A stretch of DNA of 64,000 bases from Edaphobacter lichenicola (lineage in GTDB: Bacteria; Acidobacteriota; Terriglobia; Terriglobales; Acidobacteriaceae): NCBI RefSeq assembly GCF_025264645.1, contig NZ_CP073696.1, forward strand, positions 1 to 64,000, given 5' to 3'. Positions 50,920 to 59,984 of the stretch are shown here, in pieces (within the stretch, counting starts at the first letter, position 1; every line of letters starts with the position of its first letter). Under the pieces are notes generated by a model. It searched no databases, was not told the origin of the DNA, and worked only from the letters and a program-made list of their open reading frames with translations. The position numbers and the translations under genes are program-made.

Positions 50920-52601
50920 TATTCGTAGTCCGAGTCTGGATCTTCAGGATGCTTCAGATCCCATAGTGGCCGGCGGCTGTTGACGGTTGGCTCGATGGCG
51001 AAGTTGTACGACGGTGGAGGAGAAGGCACTGACCATTCAAGGGTCCAGGCGTCCCAGGGATCGTGGCCGGCCTCTTTGCCTTTGTAGTAGGAGTGGATCA
51101 TGTTGTAGACGAGAACCAGAGTGCCTGCTGCCTGAAAGATGGCTCCGACGCCGACGATGAAGTTCAGAGTGTCCCAGCCGCGGCCGGCTTCGTAAGTGTA
51201 GATCCGTCGGGGCATGCCGAGCAGACCGGGGACGTGCATGAAGTCGAACGTGAGGTGAAAGCCGATGAGGAAGAGCCAGAAGTGCCACTTGCCGAGCGTG
51301 TCGCTCATCATCTTGCCGGTGACTTTGGGATACCAGTAGTAGAAGGCGCCGAAGAGCGAGAAGACGATCGCTCCGACGAGCACGTAGTGGAAGTGGGCGA
51401 CGACAAAGTAGGAGGCGCTGAGCTGCCAGTCGAACGGAGCGGCCGAGAGCATGATGCCGGTAAGACCGGCGATGAGGAACTGGAAGAGGAAGCCGACCAT
51501 GAACATCATGGGGACGGCGAAGATGATCTTTCCTCCCCAGATGGTAGCGAGCCAGTTGAAGATCTTGATTCCGGTGGGCACCGAGATGACCATGGTGGCG
51601 AAGACAAAGAAGGTGTTGCCGGCCGGGCCCATCCCAACGGTAAACATGTGGTGCGCCCACACGCTGAGGCTGATGAAGCCGATCGCGACCGATGCCGCAA
51701 CCATGGCGGGGTATCCGAACATGGCTTTGCGGGAGAAGACGGGGATGACCTCGTTGGCGAAGGCGAAGGCTGGGAGAACGAGGACATACACCTCGGGATG
51801 GCCGAAGATCCAGAAGAAGTGCATCCAGAGAATTGCGGAGCCACCGGCCTGGGTATCGAAGAAGTGCGCGCCAAGATAGCGGTCGAGCGTGAGCATGACC
51901 TGTGCTGCGGTAAGCGGACTGACGGCGACAAAGACGAGGCCGGACATGACGAGATAGAGCCAGGGAAGCAGAGGCATGCGGCTCATCTTCATGCCCTTGC
52001 AGCGCATGCAGATGATGGTGGTTACGATGTTGAGTGCGGTTCCGATGCTTCCTACGCCGCTGAGGAAGACGGCCAGCGTCCAGTAGTCGGTGCTGTGGCC
52101 CGGAGAGAATACTTTGGATGTCAGCGGAGCGTAGGCGAACCAGCCGACGTCGGGTGCAGAGCCTGCAGCGTAGAGGCCGCTTGCACCGAAGTAGCTGAAG
52201 TACAAGAGGATGCCAGCGAAGGCGGAGATCCAGAAGCTGAAGGCGTTCAGTCGGGGGAAAGCCATGTCGCGCGCGCCGATCATGAGCGGGACGAGATAGT
52301 TTCCCATGCCGAAGAGGATGGGCATTCCCATGAAGAAGACCATGGTGGTGCCGTGCATGGTAAAGAGCTGGTTGAAGACCTGGGGTGAGACGAAGTGATT
52401 GTTCGGGATGGCCAGCTGGATTCGCATCAGGATCGCTTCAAAGCCAGCGACGACCAGAAATATGAGGGCGTAGACGATGTACATCAACCCTATTTTTTTG
52501 TGATCGACTGTCGTCAGCCACTCGTAGATGACGTTGACTGGTGGCTTGCCCTGAGTTTCCAGAGTCTCGTCGATTGCTTCCAATACAGGAGTTGTGGTCA
52601 T
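50919..52601 (-). CDS. ctaD: Cytochrome c oxidase subunit I
   Basis: 560 residues with about twelve helices. The catalytic region contains GHPEVYVLVLPAF (CuB His and the cross-linked Tyr) and SVWAHHMFTVGMG (the CuB His-His pair). The heme ligands lie in FTMHGTTMVFF near residue 80 and in SYFVVAHFHYVLVG near 400. It is the proton-pumping core that reduces oxygen to water. It sits between subunits II and III genes in standard order. Confidence 0.98.
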   Translation of the reverse strand: MTTTPVLEAIDETLETQGKPPVNVIYEWLTTVDHKKIGLMYIVYALIFLVVAGFEAILMRIQLAIPNNHFVSPQVFNQLFTMHGTTMVFFMGMPILFGMGNYLVPLMIGARDMAFPRLNAFSFWISAFAGILLYFSYFGASGLYAAGSAPDVGWFAYAPLTSKVFSPGHSTDYWTLAVFLSGVGSIGTALNIVTTIICMRCKGMKMSRMPLLPWLYLVMSGLVFVAVSPLTAAQVMLTLDRYLGAHFFDTQAGGSAILWMHFFWIFGHPEVYVLVLPAFAFANEVIPVFSRKAMFGYPAMVAASVAIGFISLSVWAHHMFTVGMGPAGNTFFVFATMVISVPTGIKIFNWLATIWGGKIIFAVPMMFMVGFLFQFLIAGLTGIMLSAAPFDWQLSASYFVVAHFHYVLVGAIVFSLFGAFYYWYPKVTGKMMSDTLGKWHFWLFLIGFHLTFDFMHVPGLLGMPRRIYTYEAGRGWDTLNFIVGVGAIFQAAGTLVLVYNMIHSYYKGKEAGHDPWDAWTLEWSVPSPPPSYNFAIEPTVNSRRPLWDLKHPEDPDSDYE

Positions 52602-52625
52602 ACTGCGCTTCTTTCCAGTAGAGGG

Positions 52626-53705
52626 TTAGTGAAGCTGAGAGAGATATGCCGTGATGACGTCGAGATCATGATCGTCTAAGTGCATCGACGGCATCAACGA
52701 GCCCGGCTTCATGGAGTTTGGATCTTCGACCCACTTTCTTAGATTTTCCGGTGTGTTCTGAATGGGGCCTGAGGCGATGGTGTCGCGGCTGGCGAGGTGG
52801 GTCAGGTCAGGGCCGAAGCGGCCGGTGGCGACGGTACCCTTGACGGTGTGGCAGTTGATGCAGGCGTTCTTCATGAAGACGGACTGGCCTTCGGTGGCGG
52901 CTGGGTTGCCGGGGAACTCCTGCTGGGCTGGCTTCTTCTGCTGCTCGATCCAGGCTGCAAACTCCTGTGGCGTCTGGGCGTAGACGCGAAGGAGCATCTT
53001 CGCGTGCTGGGTTCCGCAGTATTGAGCGCACTGGCCGAGATAGAGGCCAGTTGCCTGGGGATCGATCCACATTGTATTGATGCGATTTGGAAGCAGGTCC
53101 GTCTTGCCCGCGAGACGCGGTATCCAGAAGCTGTGGTCCACGTCTGCAGACGACATGGTGAGATACGTGGGGGTCGGAGTTGCCGGATCGCTGATGGGTA
53201 CGTGCAGTTCGTTGGCGGTGACAACGCCGAGTTTGGGGTAGTTATACTCCCACCAGAACTGATGGCCGATGACGGTTACGTCCATGGCGCTCGCGGGCTT
53301 GGGGATCGCCTCGGTTCCGAGGATGACACGCGTGGTGGTGAGGAAGAGCGTAACTACGATGAGGATCGGGATGACGGTCCAGGAGAGCTCGATCTGATTG
53401 CTTCCGTAGATTTGTGCGGGCTCGCGGTCTGAGTCTGTCGATCGATGCCGGAAGCGAATCAACGCATAGAGCAACAGGCCTGCGACGATCAGAAAGATAA
53501 CTAACGTGATCGAGAGCACAAGCATGGAAAGGCCGAAGATGTCGCGCGCTGGCGTACCTGCGGGGTCGAAGATGTTCGTTGGAGACTGTGCGAAGGTCGT
53601 GGCGGCTACGAGAGGCAGGCAGTATGTCGAAGCATGCAGAAAGCGAGCGAACCCACACCTGGGCTCAGTCACATTTGCCGTCGGACATTTGATTGAAAGA
53701 GACAA
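52626..53705 (-). CDS. ctaC: Cytochrome c oxidase subunit II with fused cytochrome c (caa3 type)
   Basis: 359 residues from a TTG start at 53705; no better start is seen upstream. A signal-like segment (~24-40) is followed by two transmembrane helices (~55-85 and ~105-128). The CuA domain has DVDHSFWIP and GQCAQYCGTQHAKM with both cysteines, the histidines and the methionine. A C-terminal cytochrome c domain carries ACINCHTVKG near residue 280 and a Met ligand in PGSLMPSM. This fusion defines a caa3-type oxidase. It is the first gene of the respiratory cluster. Confidence 0.96.
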   Translation of the reverse strand: MSLSIKCPTANVTEPRCGFARFLHASTYCLPLVAATTFAQSPTNIFDPAGTPARDIFGLSMLVLSITLVIFLIVAGLLLYALIRFRHRSTDSDREPAQIYGSNQIELSWTVIPILIVVTLFLTTTRVILGTEAIPKPASAMDVTVIGHQFWWEYNYPKLGVVTANELHVPISDPATPTPTYLTMSSADVDHSFWIPRLAGKTDLLPNRINTMWIDPQATGLYLGQCAQYCGTQHAKMLLRVYAQTPQEFAAWIEQQKKPAQQEFPGNPAATEGQSVFMKNACINCHTVKGTVATGRFGPDLTHLASRDTIASGPIQNTPENLRKWVEDPNSMKPGSLMPSMHLDDHDLDVITAYLSQLH

Positions 53706-54178
53706 TGCAGCTCAACCTCGATACGTGTAGTTGGAAGACTGTTGAACGAGGGCTATGTGTCTGAAACGATGTTAACCCAATCAAGCCTTTCGAGTTCGTA
53801 ATTCTCAAAAAAATTGCAGCTTCATGACATTTGCGGCCTTAGATGATGATGATGGAGGAACGGCGTCAAACCTTGGAGGAGAAATTTTGACTTATTGGCA
53901 GAGACGACTTATTGGCAGAGACCTTGTGAAGGGCCGGGGTCGAAAGCGAGACGGACGTCGTTCCTTAGGATTCTCGTCGTTGCGATTAGTAAGGTTGCTA
54001 TCTTCATGCTCTCAACGGTGCAGTGGCTCGCTCGGCTCAGCGTTGGTTGCGGGCACGATTCTTTCCGTGATGGATCAGCCCTCTATGTCGCGGGCCATAG
54101 CATAACCCACGCTGCAAAGGCGTTTGCAGTCTTCTCGGCGTATCTCTGCGAGGGACCTATCCCATCAAGTATGCAGGG
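53706..54178. other. Upstream region of the respiratory cluster, no clear gene
   Basis: About 470 bp that should hold the ctaC promoter on the minus strand. Small plus-strand frames (53824-54105, 53895-54236) look random; the second would read into the tRNA. A perfect 17-bp tandem duplication lies at 53889-53922. Confidence 0.5.
53889..53922. repeat. Perfect 17-bp tandem duplication
   Basis: GACTTATTGGCAGAGAC occurs twice without a gap. It lies about 185 bp upstream of ctaC and may be a recent slippage product. Confidence 0.9.
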
Positions 54179-54184
54179 TATAAT
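54179..54184 (+). promoter_or_regulatory. Possible -10 box of tRNA-Gly
   Basis: TATAAT ends 10 bp before the tRNA. No good -35 box is seen at the right distance. Confidence 0.4.
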
Positions 54185-54194
54185 TAGCTTTAAA

Positions 54195-54269
54195 GCGGGA
54201 GTAGTTCAGTGGCAGAACGTCAGCTTCCCAAGCTGAATGTCGCCGGTTCGATCCCGGTCTCCCGCTCCA
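54195..54269 (+). tRNA. tRNA-Gly (anticodon CCC)
   Basis: 75 nt with encoded CCA. The acceptor GCGGGAG pairs with CTCCCGC, the anticodon stem-loop is TCAGC-TTCCCAA-GCTGA (CCC), and the T-arm is GCCGG-TTCGATC-CCGGT (last pair weak). The D-arm is short (GTTCAGTGGCAGAAC). Confidence 0.96.
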
Positions 54270-54359
54270 GGTTTCAACCCACCCTCATCCGGATATTCAG
54301 TCGATCTGCTTACGCAGTTCGGTCAGCCTTTTGCCTGTCGCGCCACTGCGAAGTGGTGG

Positions 54360-54581
54360 CTAGCTGTCCTTGCGGTAGAGAAGCTCGCGCATCGCTTGCC
54401 TGCGAGCCGCGTTCGCTTCGCTGGCGTTTTTGCGTTCGTCGGCGTCCATGCGCTGCTTCGTGACGGGATCGGATGATTCGGGAGCGCTGCACTCAGGGCA
54501 GCGATTGGCAAAACCGGGTTTGTCGGGCTTGAGTTCAAACTCTTCGGAGCAGATGGCGCAAACTTTGATAGGGAAAGCCAT
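54360..54581 (-). CDS. Small zinc-ribbon protein
   Basis: 73 residues. Two Cys pairs form a likely zinc ribbon: VCAICSEEF and NRCPECSAP. A charged helix follows (KQRMDADERKNASEANAARR). I do not recognise a named family; the layout resembles small conserved zinc-ribbon proteins often found as lone genes. The ATG at 54581 is the only good start. The gene ends about 90 bp from tRNA-Gly on the opposite strand. Confidence 0.75.
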   Translation of the reverse strand: MAFPIKVCAICSEEFELKPDKPGFANRCPECSAPESSDPVTKQRMDADERKNASEANAARRQAMRELLYRKDS

Positions 54582-54676
54582 AACAGATTTATTTTACGAC
54601 TCTGGTGGCGAAGTCGTCAGCTTGTGGGCCGCGGGGCGTCGGATAGTTTCGAAGTCGTTATGATTTCGAGAAACTG

Positions 54677-54708
54677 AATGGCGCTCAAGCTTGGACTTGA
54701 GCGCCATT
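54677..54708. terminator. Hairpin after the ctpA-like gene
   Basis: A perfect 13-bp inverted repeat AATGGCGCTCAAG / CTTGAGCGCCATT with a 6-nt loop lies 32 bp past the protease stop. The T tract is poor on the minus strand. Confidence 0.65.
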
Positions 54709-54739
54709 GTTTGTGCAACGAACGAACTGTTATGAACAA

Positions 54740-56362
54740 TTAGGGTTTGGCGCTGGCGGTGTTGGTCTTCTGGGCCAGCTTGGAGTGGTCTTCGAGGGTC
54801 TGGGCCTCGGGCAGGAAGGTGACCGCCTTGGCGATCTGCGGATCCCACTCGGCGCGGACTTTGAGGCCTTCGAGTTGACCGAACTGTGAGGTGAAGAGCT
54901 CACTCTTAATGCTCTCCTTGATCCATCCGTCCACACCGGCGATGTCTGCGTCGGTGTATTCGATCTGGGTGTCTTTGAGGAAGGACTTGAACTGCTGCAT
55001 GACCGCATCGTCGACCACGAAATCTTTGGTGACGGTGTGGGAGGCGAGGTAGTGCTTGCTGAAGTTGAAGAAGGCATAGTGGACGAGGAGATTGTCCTGG
55101 AAGTGATTGGACTTCAGGTTGTCGATCTTCTCGTCGGGAGTGATGCCGCCGCCGCCGTAGACGGTGCGGCCGGAGTCGGTGAGTTTGACCTCGAGGTTGC
55201 TCTTGTCCTTGGCTTTGTCGGAGTCGTCGCGGACGTAGTAGTAGTCGTAGAGCGAGACGTGATCATAGTTACGCTGAATGAGGCGGCCGGAGGGGGTGTA
55301 GTAGTGATAGGTGGTGAGGGCGAGGCCGGTGTTTTCGGTGATCTGGAAGACGGTCTGGACAAGGCCCTTGCCGAAGGTGGTTTCGCCGGCGATGAGAGCC
55401 CGGTCATGATCCTGCAGGGCGCCGGAGACAATCTCGGCTGCTGAAGCAGTGTTGCGATTGACCAGGACGACGATGGGGAACTTTGGTCCCTCTTCGCCGC
55501 GGGTGGCCCGATAGACCTGGTCGGGGAAGGCGCGACCGCGTTGCGAGACTACAATCTGCCCCTTTTGCAGGAACTTGTCGGACATGTTGACAGCTTCGTT
55601 CAAGAGGCCACCGGGGTTGCCGCGGAGGTCGAGGACGAGACCGTGGATGTCGCCGAACTTGTCGAGGGCGTCGCCGACTTCGTGGCTGGTGGTTTCGATG
55701 AAGCTCGAGACGTGGATGTAGCCGATGCCCGGGCTAAGCAGGAAGGCGAGGTCGACCGAGGGGCGGGGGATTTCGTCGCGGACGAGATCGAAGACCAGGG
55801 GGCGGGATGAACCTTCGCGCATCATCGTGACGGAGACGTGCGTGCCGCGTGCGCCTTTGAGCATGGTGGCTACGCCGGTGGAGTCCATGCCTTCGGTGGA
55901 TTTGCCGTCGACTGTGAGAATCTCGTCGCCGGGGCGGATGCCGGCTTTATAGGATGGGGTGCCTTCGAACGGGTAAAGGACGACGATTTTGGTTTTGCCG
56001 TTGGGCGTGGGCTGGGGCTGGATGGTCATGCCGACGCCGTAGTACTTGCCGTGCTGGTCCTCGCGCATCTGGGCGAAGGCTTTGGGATCGTAGAAGTTGG
56101 AGTGGGGATCGAGGACATGGAGCATGCCGGGGATGGCACCGTCGTAGATTGCCTTGTCGGTCTTGTCGGTGTTGAGGGGCTCGGCGTAGTTTTGCTCGAC
56201 GAGGGAGTAGACGTTGGTGAAGGAGTGGAGGGAGTCGCGGAGAGTGGACTCATCGTTGGCGGACTGGGCGGCGACCTTCTGATTAATGAAGGAGCCGATG
56301 ACAGCGCAGGTAGCGAGAAAAACAGTGGCGGAGAAGAGAGCGCGGTGAGTGCGGGGAGCCAT
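54740..56362 (-). CDS. C-terminal processing protease (S41 family, CtpA/Prc-like)
   Basis: 540 residues. An N-terminal signal or anchor (FSATVFLATCAVIGSFINQKV) is followed by an N-terminal domain and a PDZ domain (~110-190; YKAGIRPGDEILTVDGKS). The catalytic S41 core shows GLVLDLRGNPGGLLNEAV, the serine in TASAAEIVSGALQ, and the lysine in TFGKGLVQTV, forming the Ser-Lys dyad. Such proteases cleave exposed C-termini of periplasmic or membrane proteins. It is divergent from the SurA/PpiC-like chaperone gene, so two envelope-quality-control genes share an upstream region. Confidence 0.94.
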   Translation of the reverse strand: MAPRTHRALFSATVFLATCAVIGSFINQKVAAQSANDESTLRDSLHSFTNVYSLVEQNYAEPLNTDKTDKAIYDGAIPGMLHVLDPHSNFYDPKAFAQMREDQHGKYYGVGMTIQPQPTPNGKTKIVVLYPFEGTPSYKAGIRPGDEILTVDGKSTEGMDSTGVATMLKGARGTHVSVTMMREGSSRPLVFDLVRDEIPRPSVDLAFLLSPGIGYIHVSSFIETTSHEVGDALDKFGDIHGLVLDLRGNPGGLLNEAVNMSDKFLQKGQIVVSQRGRAFPDQVYRATRGEEGPKFPIVVLVNRNTASAAEIVSGALQDHDRALIAGETTFGKGLVQTVFQITENTGLALTTYHYYTPSGRLIQRNYDHVSLYDYYYVRDDSDKAKDKSNLEVKLTDSGRTVYGGGGITPDEKIDNLKSNHFQDNLLVHYAFFNFSKHYLASHTVTKDFVVDDAVMQQFKSFLKDTQIEYTDADIAGVDGWIKESIKSELFTSQFGQLEGLKVRAEWDPQIAKAVTFLPEAQTLEDHSKLAQKTNTASAKP

Positions 56363-56587
56363 GGGCTTGGATATACCTCGAAGAGAAACGGCGCTTGCGG
56401 ACGCGCAGGGACAGACGTCCTAGTTTGACGGAGTATAGCATCCGGAGGTGAGCCGAGGCCTGTTGCAAAAGAGGGATTCGCTTGTTCGGGGCGTGGCAGT
56501 TAGAATTGGGTACGGATACCGTCCAAACCTGTGGTGAGTCTAAAAGAAACAGGGCTGGCGTGTTATGCGGTGGACGTTTCATCGCGG

Positions 56588-58561
56588 ATGTCGACAAAGA
56601 TACGAGTGACGATGACCTTGAGAATTTCGCAGTTTGCGGTGGTGTGTGGGCTAGGTTTGCTGGCACTGCCGGGAGTGGTGCAAGCACAGGCGCCGCGGTA
56701 CCAGAGCCCGTTGAGCGTTCCGAATGCACCGCAGCCGCAGCTGACGCTGCCTGTCACTCAACCGATTACACCGAATGGAACCGTGGTGGAAGACGTGGTC
56801 GTGCATGTGAACGACCAGATCATCAGCCGGAGCGACGTGGAGCGGGCCGAAGAGGGGCTTGCGCAGGAGAACCAGCAGACGGGCGCGAGCGCCGCCGAGG
56901 CTGCAGAGCGGCAGAGGAATCTTCTTCGCGACATGATCGATAAGCAGCTGCTGCTGTCGCGCGGTAAGGAGTTGGGGATTAACGCCGATGCTGAAGTGAT
57001 TCGTCGACTGGATGAGATTCGTAAGCAGAACAAGATGGACACGATGGAGGACCTGGAGAAGGCCGCACGGCAACAGGGCGTTTCTTTTGAGGACTTCAAG
57101 GCAGGCATTCGGGACAACGTGATTACGCAGCAGGTGGTGCGGGACGAGGTGGGCCGCCGGCTGCAGATGACGCAAAACCAGGAGCAGGCTTACTACGACG
57201 CGCACAAGCAGGAGTTTTCGCAACCGGAGCAGATCAAGCTGAGCGAGATCCTGATTCCGACAGCTGCAGATGCTGACGAAGCGGCAGTTGCGCAGGCGAA
57301 GGCCAAGGCCGAGACGGTCGAGGCAAAGCTGAAGTCTGGCAGCAAATTCGAGGATATGGCTGAGGCGTTTTCCGGCGGCCCGACGGCGGACAAGGGTGGA
57401 GATCTCGGACTTTATAAGCGTGGAGCGCTGGCGAAGGTTCTCGAAGACCAGACGTTCGGACTGAAGGCAGGCGAATGGACGGCGCCGATTCGTACGCGGC
57501 AGGGATTTGTAATCCTGAAGGTAACCGACCACGTGGATACCGGTGTGCCACCGCTTAAGGATATTGAGCCACAGATCCAGGAGGCAATGTATTCCGAGCA
57601 GATGCAGCCTGCGCTGCGTGCTTATCTGACGAAGCTGCGTGAAGAGGCGTATATCGATATTCGAGCGGGGTATGTGGATTCGGGAGCGAGCCCGAAGCAG
57701 ACCAAGCCGGTGTTTACAGCTTATGCGCCGCCAGTGGCGAAGAAGAAGAAGGTTCAGCAGAAGAAGAGGTTCGATCGTGGAACAAAGTATTCGACGGTAG
57801 CGAAGACTACGGGGGCACCGGCTACGACTGCTGCTGTGGCCACGACTACGACTGTGACGAAGAACGGGAAGACTGTTGTCAAGGCGAAGAAGGTGAAGCG
57901 GGAGAAGATACGGTATGGGCAGGCTCCGCGGAACTCTCTGCCTCCAGGGCCCCAAGAGACCGCCTCGGGAGCGGATATAGGGGAGGGGGCGGCGTCTGCG
58001 ACGGCTGCTGCCGCGGCTCCGGGAACGGCTATTGCACCGGTGGAAGGGGTTGCGCAGGAGTCTTCGACGTCCGATACGGGTCCGAATCCGCTGGCGGCTA
58101 CAGCGGCTCCGCATGGAAAGACTCGCTATAGCGATCGTGCGAAGGTAGACGCTGAGAAGAAGGCCGTGAAGGTAAAGAAGAAGAAGGAAAAGGCTGCTGC
58201 AGCGTCGGCTCCTATGACTGCCGAGGAGAAGGCGGCGCAACAGACCCAGGCTGCACCGCTTGGTTTGAACGGCGATACGGCCAAGAAGAAGAAAAAGGTG
58301 AAGGTGAAGGGAGCGCCAAAGGAACGGCTGCAGAACAAGCCTCCTGCGCCACCCGCTGCGCCACCTGTAGAGACGCCGTCGAAGGCTCCTGATCGTGGGA
58401 CGCCGATGGAAGGTGTGCATGGAACTGGAACACCTGCTCCGAAAGCAAGCGACACCACGACCTTGCCGCCGGCGACCGCGCCTCCTGCGAGTAATCCTCC
58501 AGATGCCGGACAACCGCCTGCGACACCGGGTTCGCCGATTCCGACGCCGCCACAACAGTAG
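56588..58561 (+). CDS. Periplasmic peptidyl-prolyl isomerase / SurA-like chaperone with long basic tail
   Basis: 657 residues from ATG 56588; ATG 56612 and GTG 56531 are alternatives. The signal peptide is ISQFAVVCGLGLLALPGVVQAQ. A SurA N-domain follows (VVHVNDQIISRSDVERA; MIDKQLLLSRGKELGI), then one parvulin domain (~210-310; IKLSEILIPT, GGDLGLYKRGALAKVLED, GFVILKVTDH). After ~380 the protein changes to a ~270-residue tail rich in Lys, Ala and Pro, with KKKKV, VKVKKKKEK and KKKKKVKVKG runs and a proline-rich end. The core assists outer-membrane protein folding; the tail is unusual and may bind polyanions. Confidence 0.9.
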   Translation: MSTKIRVTMTLRISQFAVVCGLGLLALPGVVQAQAPRYQSPLSVPNAPQPQLTLPVTQPITPNGTVVEDVVVHVNDQIISRSDVERAEEGLAQENQQTGASAAEAAERQRNLLRDMIDKQLLLSRGKELGINADAEVIRRLDEIRKQNKMDTMEDLEKAARQQGVSFEDFKAGIRDNVITQQVVRDEVGRRLQMTQNQEQAYYDAHKQEFSQPEQIKLSEILIPTAADADEAAVAQAKAKAETVEAKLKSGSKFEDMAEAFSGGPTADKGGDLGLYKRGALAKVLEDQTFGLKAGEWTAPIRTRQGFVILKVTDHVDTGVPPLKDIEPQIQEAMYSEQMQPALRAYLTKLREEAYIDIRAGYVDSGASPKQTKPVFTAYAPPVAKKKKVQQKKRFDRGTKYSTVAKTTGAPATTAAVATTTTVTKNGKTVVKAKKVKREKIRYGQAPRNSLPPGPQETASGADIGEGAASATAAAAAPGTAIAPVEGVAQESSTSDTGPNPLAATAAPHGKTRYSDRAKVDAEKKAVKVKKKKEKAAAASAPMTAEEKAAQQTQAAPLGLNGDTAKKKKKVKVKGAPKERLQNKPPAPPAAPPVETPSKAPDRGTPMEGVHGTGTPAPKASDTTTLPPATAPPASNPPDAGQPPATPGSPIPTPPQQ

Positions 58562-58585
58562 TTTTCTTCATAAAAGCATGGATTG

Positions 58586-58615
58586 ACGCGAGGGCTTCGG
58601 CTCTCGCGTTTTCTT
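58586..58615 (+). terminator. Terminator after the SurA-like gene
   Basis: A 10-bp stem ACGCGAGGGC / GCTCTCGCGT (one G-T pair) closes a TTCG tetraloop and is followed by TTTCTTT. Confidence 0.85.
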
Positions 58616-58654
58616 TGGCCGGAACGTTGTTGACGACGCGGTATTCTGGATGGG

Positions 58655-59635
58655 ATGAAAGACTTTTTTATTGAAGATGCGGCGCGGTTCGATAACTCGA
58701 CTGTCACGACTTATTTTGTTCTGACGTCGATGCAGGTGAGAGATAAGAAGCAGGGTGGACAGTATCTTGCATTGACGGTGAGCGATAAGACGGGATCGCT
58801 TGAGGCGCGCATGTGGGACGAGGTCACCGACGCGATAGCAACCTGTGATGAAGGTTGCTATGTGAAGGTGCAGGGGGACATCTCGAAGTATCAGGGGAAG
58901 TTCCAGATTACGTTGAAGAAGCTGCGACTGGCGGCGGAGTCGGAGATCGATCCGAAGGACTTTCAGCCTTCGACGAAGTTCGACGTGGAGCAGATGTGGG
59001 CGGAGTTGCGGGGGTATGTTGAGGCTTTCAAGAACGCGGAGCTGCGGCGGCTGGTGTTTGCGTTTCTTGATGATGAGCAGATAGGGCCTGCGTTTAAGGC
59101 TGCTCCTGCGGCGAAGCGGCTGCATCATGCGTGGCTCGGTGGGCTGTTGGAGCATGTGTTGACGCTGGTGCGCGTGTGTCTTACTACGGCTCCGTTTTAT
59201 CCCGAGGTGGATGCGGATCTGCTTGTTACTGGGGCGATTCTGCATGATATTGGGAAGATTCGTGAGCTTTCGTGGGGGTCCAGCTTTAGCTATACGCTTG
59301 AAGGCCAGATGATTGGGCATATCAGTATTGCGCAGGGGATGCTGCGGGAGAAGGTGCAGCAACTGGCGCCGTTTCCGGAGAAGTTGCGGGTGCTGGTGGA
59401 GCACATGATCTTGAGCCACCATGGAAAATATGAGTTCGGTTCGCCGAAGTTGCCGATGACGCCGGAGGCTCTTCTTTTGAGTGCTTTGGATGATCTTGAG
59501 GCGAAGATGCAGGCGATGCGAAATGAGTTTGCGGCCGCGGCCGCGAGCGGAAAGAGCGGTGGTGAGGTGACGGACTGGGTGAGGAGCATGGACCGTCCGC
59601 TGCTTAATAGCCAGGGGTATTTGAAGGACGAGTAG
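58655..59635 (+). CDS. HD-domain 3'-5' exoribonuclease, YhaM-like
   Basis: 326 residues. The N-terminal OB-fold covers ~10-95 (TYFVLTSMQVRDKKQGGQYL; SLEARMWDEV; VKVQGDISKYQGKFQITL). The HD domain follows with HHAWLGGLLEHVLTLV, the metal motif ILHDIGKIREL, and a later MILSHHGKYEFGSP. This OB-HD order is that of YhaM of Bacillus, a 3'-5' exoribonuclease that also attacks single-stranded DNA. It is preceded by a terminator and stands alone. Confidence 0.9.
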   Translation: MKDFFIEDAARFDNSTVTTYFVLTSMQVRDKKQGGQYLALTVSDKTGSLEARMWDEVTDAIATCDEGCYVKVQGDISKYQGKFQITLKKLRLAAESEIDPKDFQPSTKFDVEQMWAELRGYVEAFKNAELRRLVFAFLDDEQIGPAFKAAPAAKRLHHAWLGGLLEHVLTLVRVCLTTAPFYPEVDADLLVTGAILHDIGKIRELSWGSSFSYTLEGQMIGHISIAQGMLREKVQQLAPFPEKLRVLVEHMILSHHGKYEFGSPKLPMTPEALLLSALDDLEAKMQAMRNEFAAAAASGKSGGEVTDWVRSMDRPLLNSQGYLKDE

Positions 59636-59639
59636 CGTT

Positions 59640-59815
59640 TTTTCGTGTTCGAAAGCAGGAAAAAAGTTGAGCGTGGTGGAGGGGTGTTTTTGCTGGGGTT
59701 TTGCTGATTTAGGGGTGTTTTTTGGGTGGTAATTTGTGGTGAATTTGTGGTGCGATGCATGGTAAACGTGGTATTTAAACGGCCACTATTTCAGGTCTAA
59801 AAAATACGCCATGGT
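59640..59815. repeat. CACCAC-rich intergenic element, copy 2
   Basis: On the minus strand it reads CCACGTTTACCATGCATCG, then CACCACAAATTCACCAC, AAAACACCCC, and further CACCAC blocks. The GCATC(G/C)CACCACAAATT core is shared with the element at 11765. The remainder of the gap to 59984 is AT-richer and shows no gene. Confidence 0.65.
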
Positions 59816-59984
59816 TTTGAAGTTTATTTTTGTATGGTTGACGCGACGAAGGTGTTCGTCGCCACCAGGTGTTCTATTGAGAGAGTTCAACTCATTCTTC
59901 GTGAGGCCTCCTCTGACGAACCCGAAGGAAGATCTACGCTCTTAATGAATCCCAATACTTCACTTAGAGTCTGAGGTACGTCAC

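Noticed and set aside
51063..52388. 441-codon plus-strand frame opposite ctaD
   Set aside because: Acidic, Asp/Glu/Gly-rich shadow of a conserved oxidase gene.
53895..54236. 113-codon plus-strand frame running into tRNA-Gly
   Set aside because: It ends inside the tRNA and shows no protein features.
56651..58555. 634-codon minus-strand frame opposite the SurA-like gene
   Set aside because: Arg/Leu-rich shadow that arises because the sense gene avoids certain codons; no domain seen.
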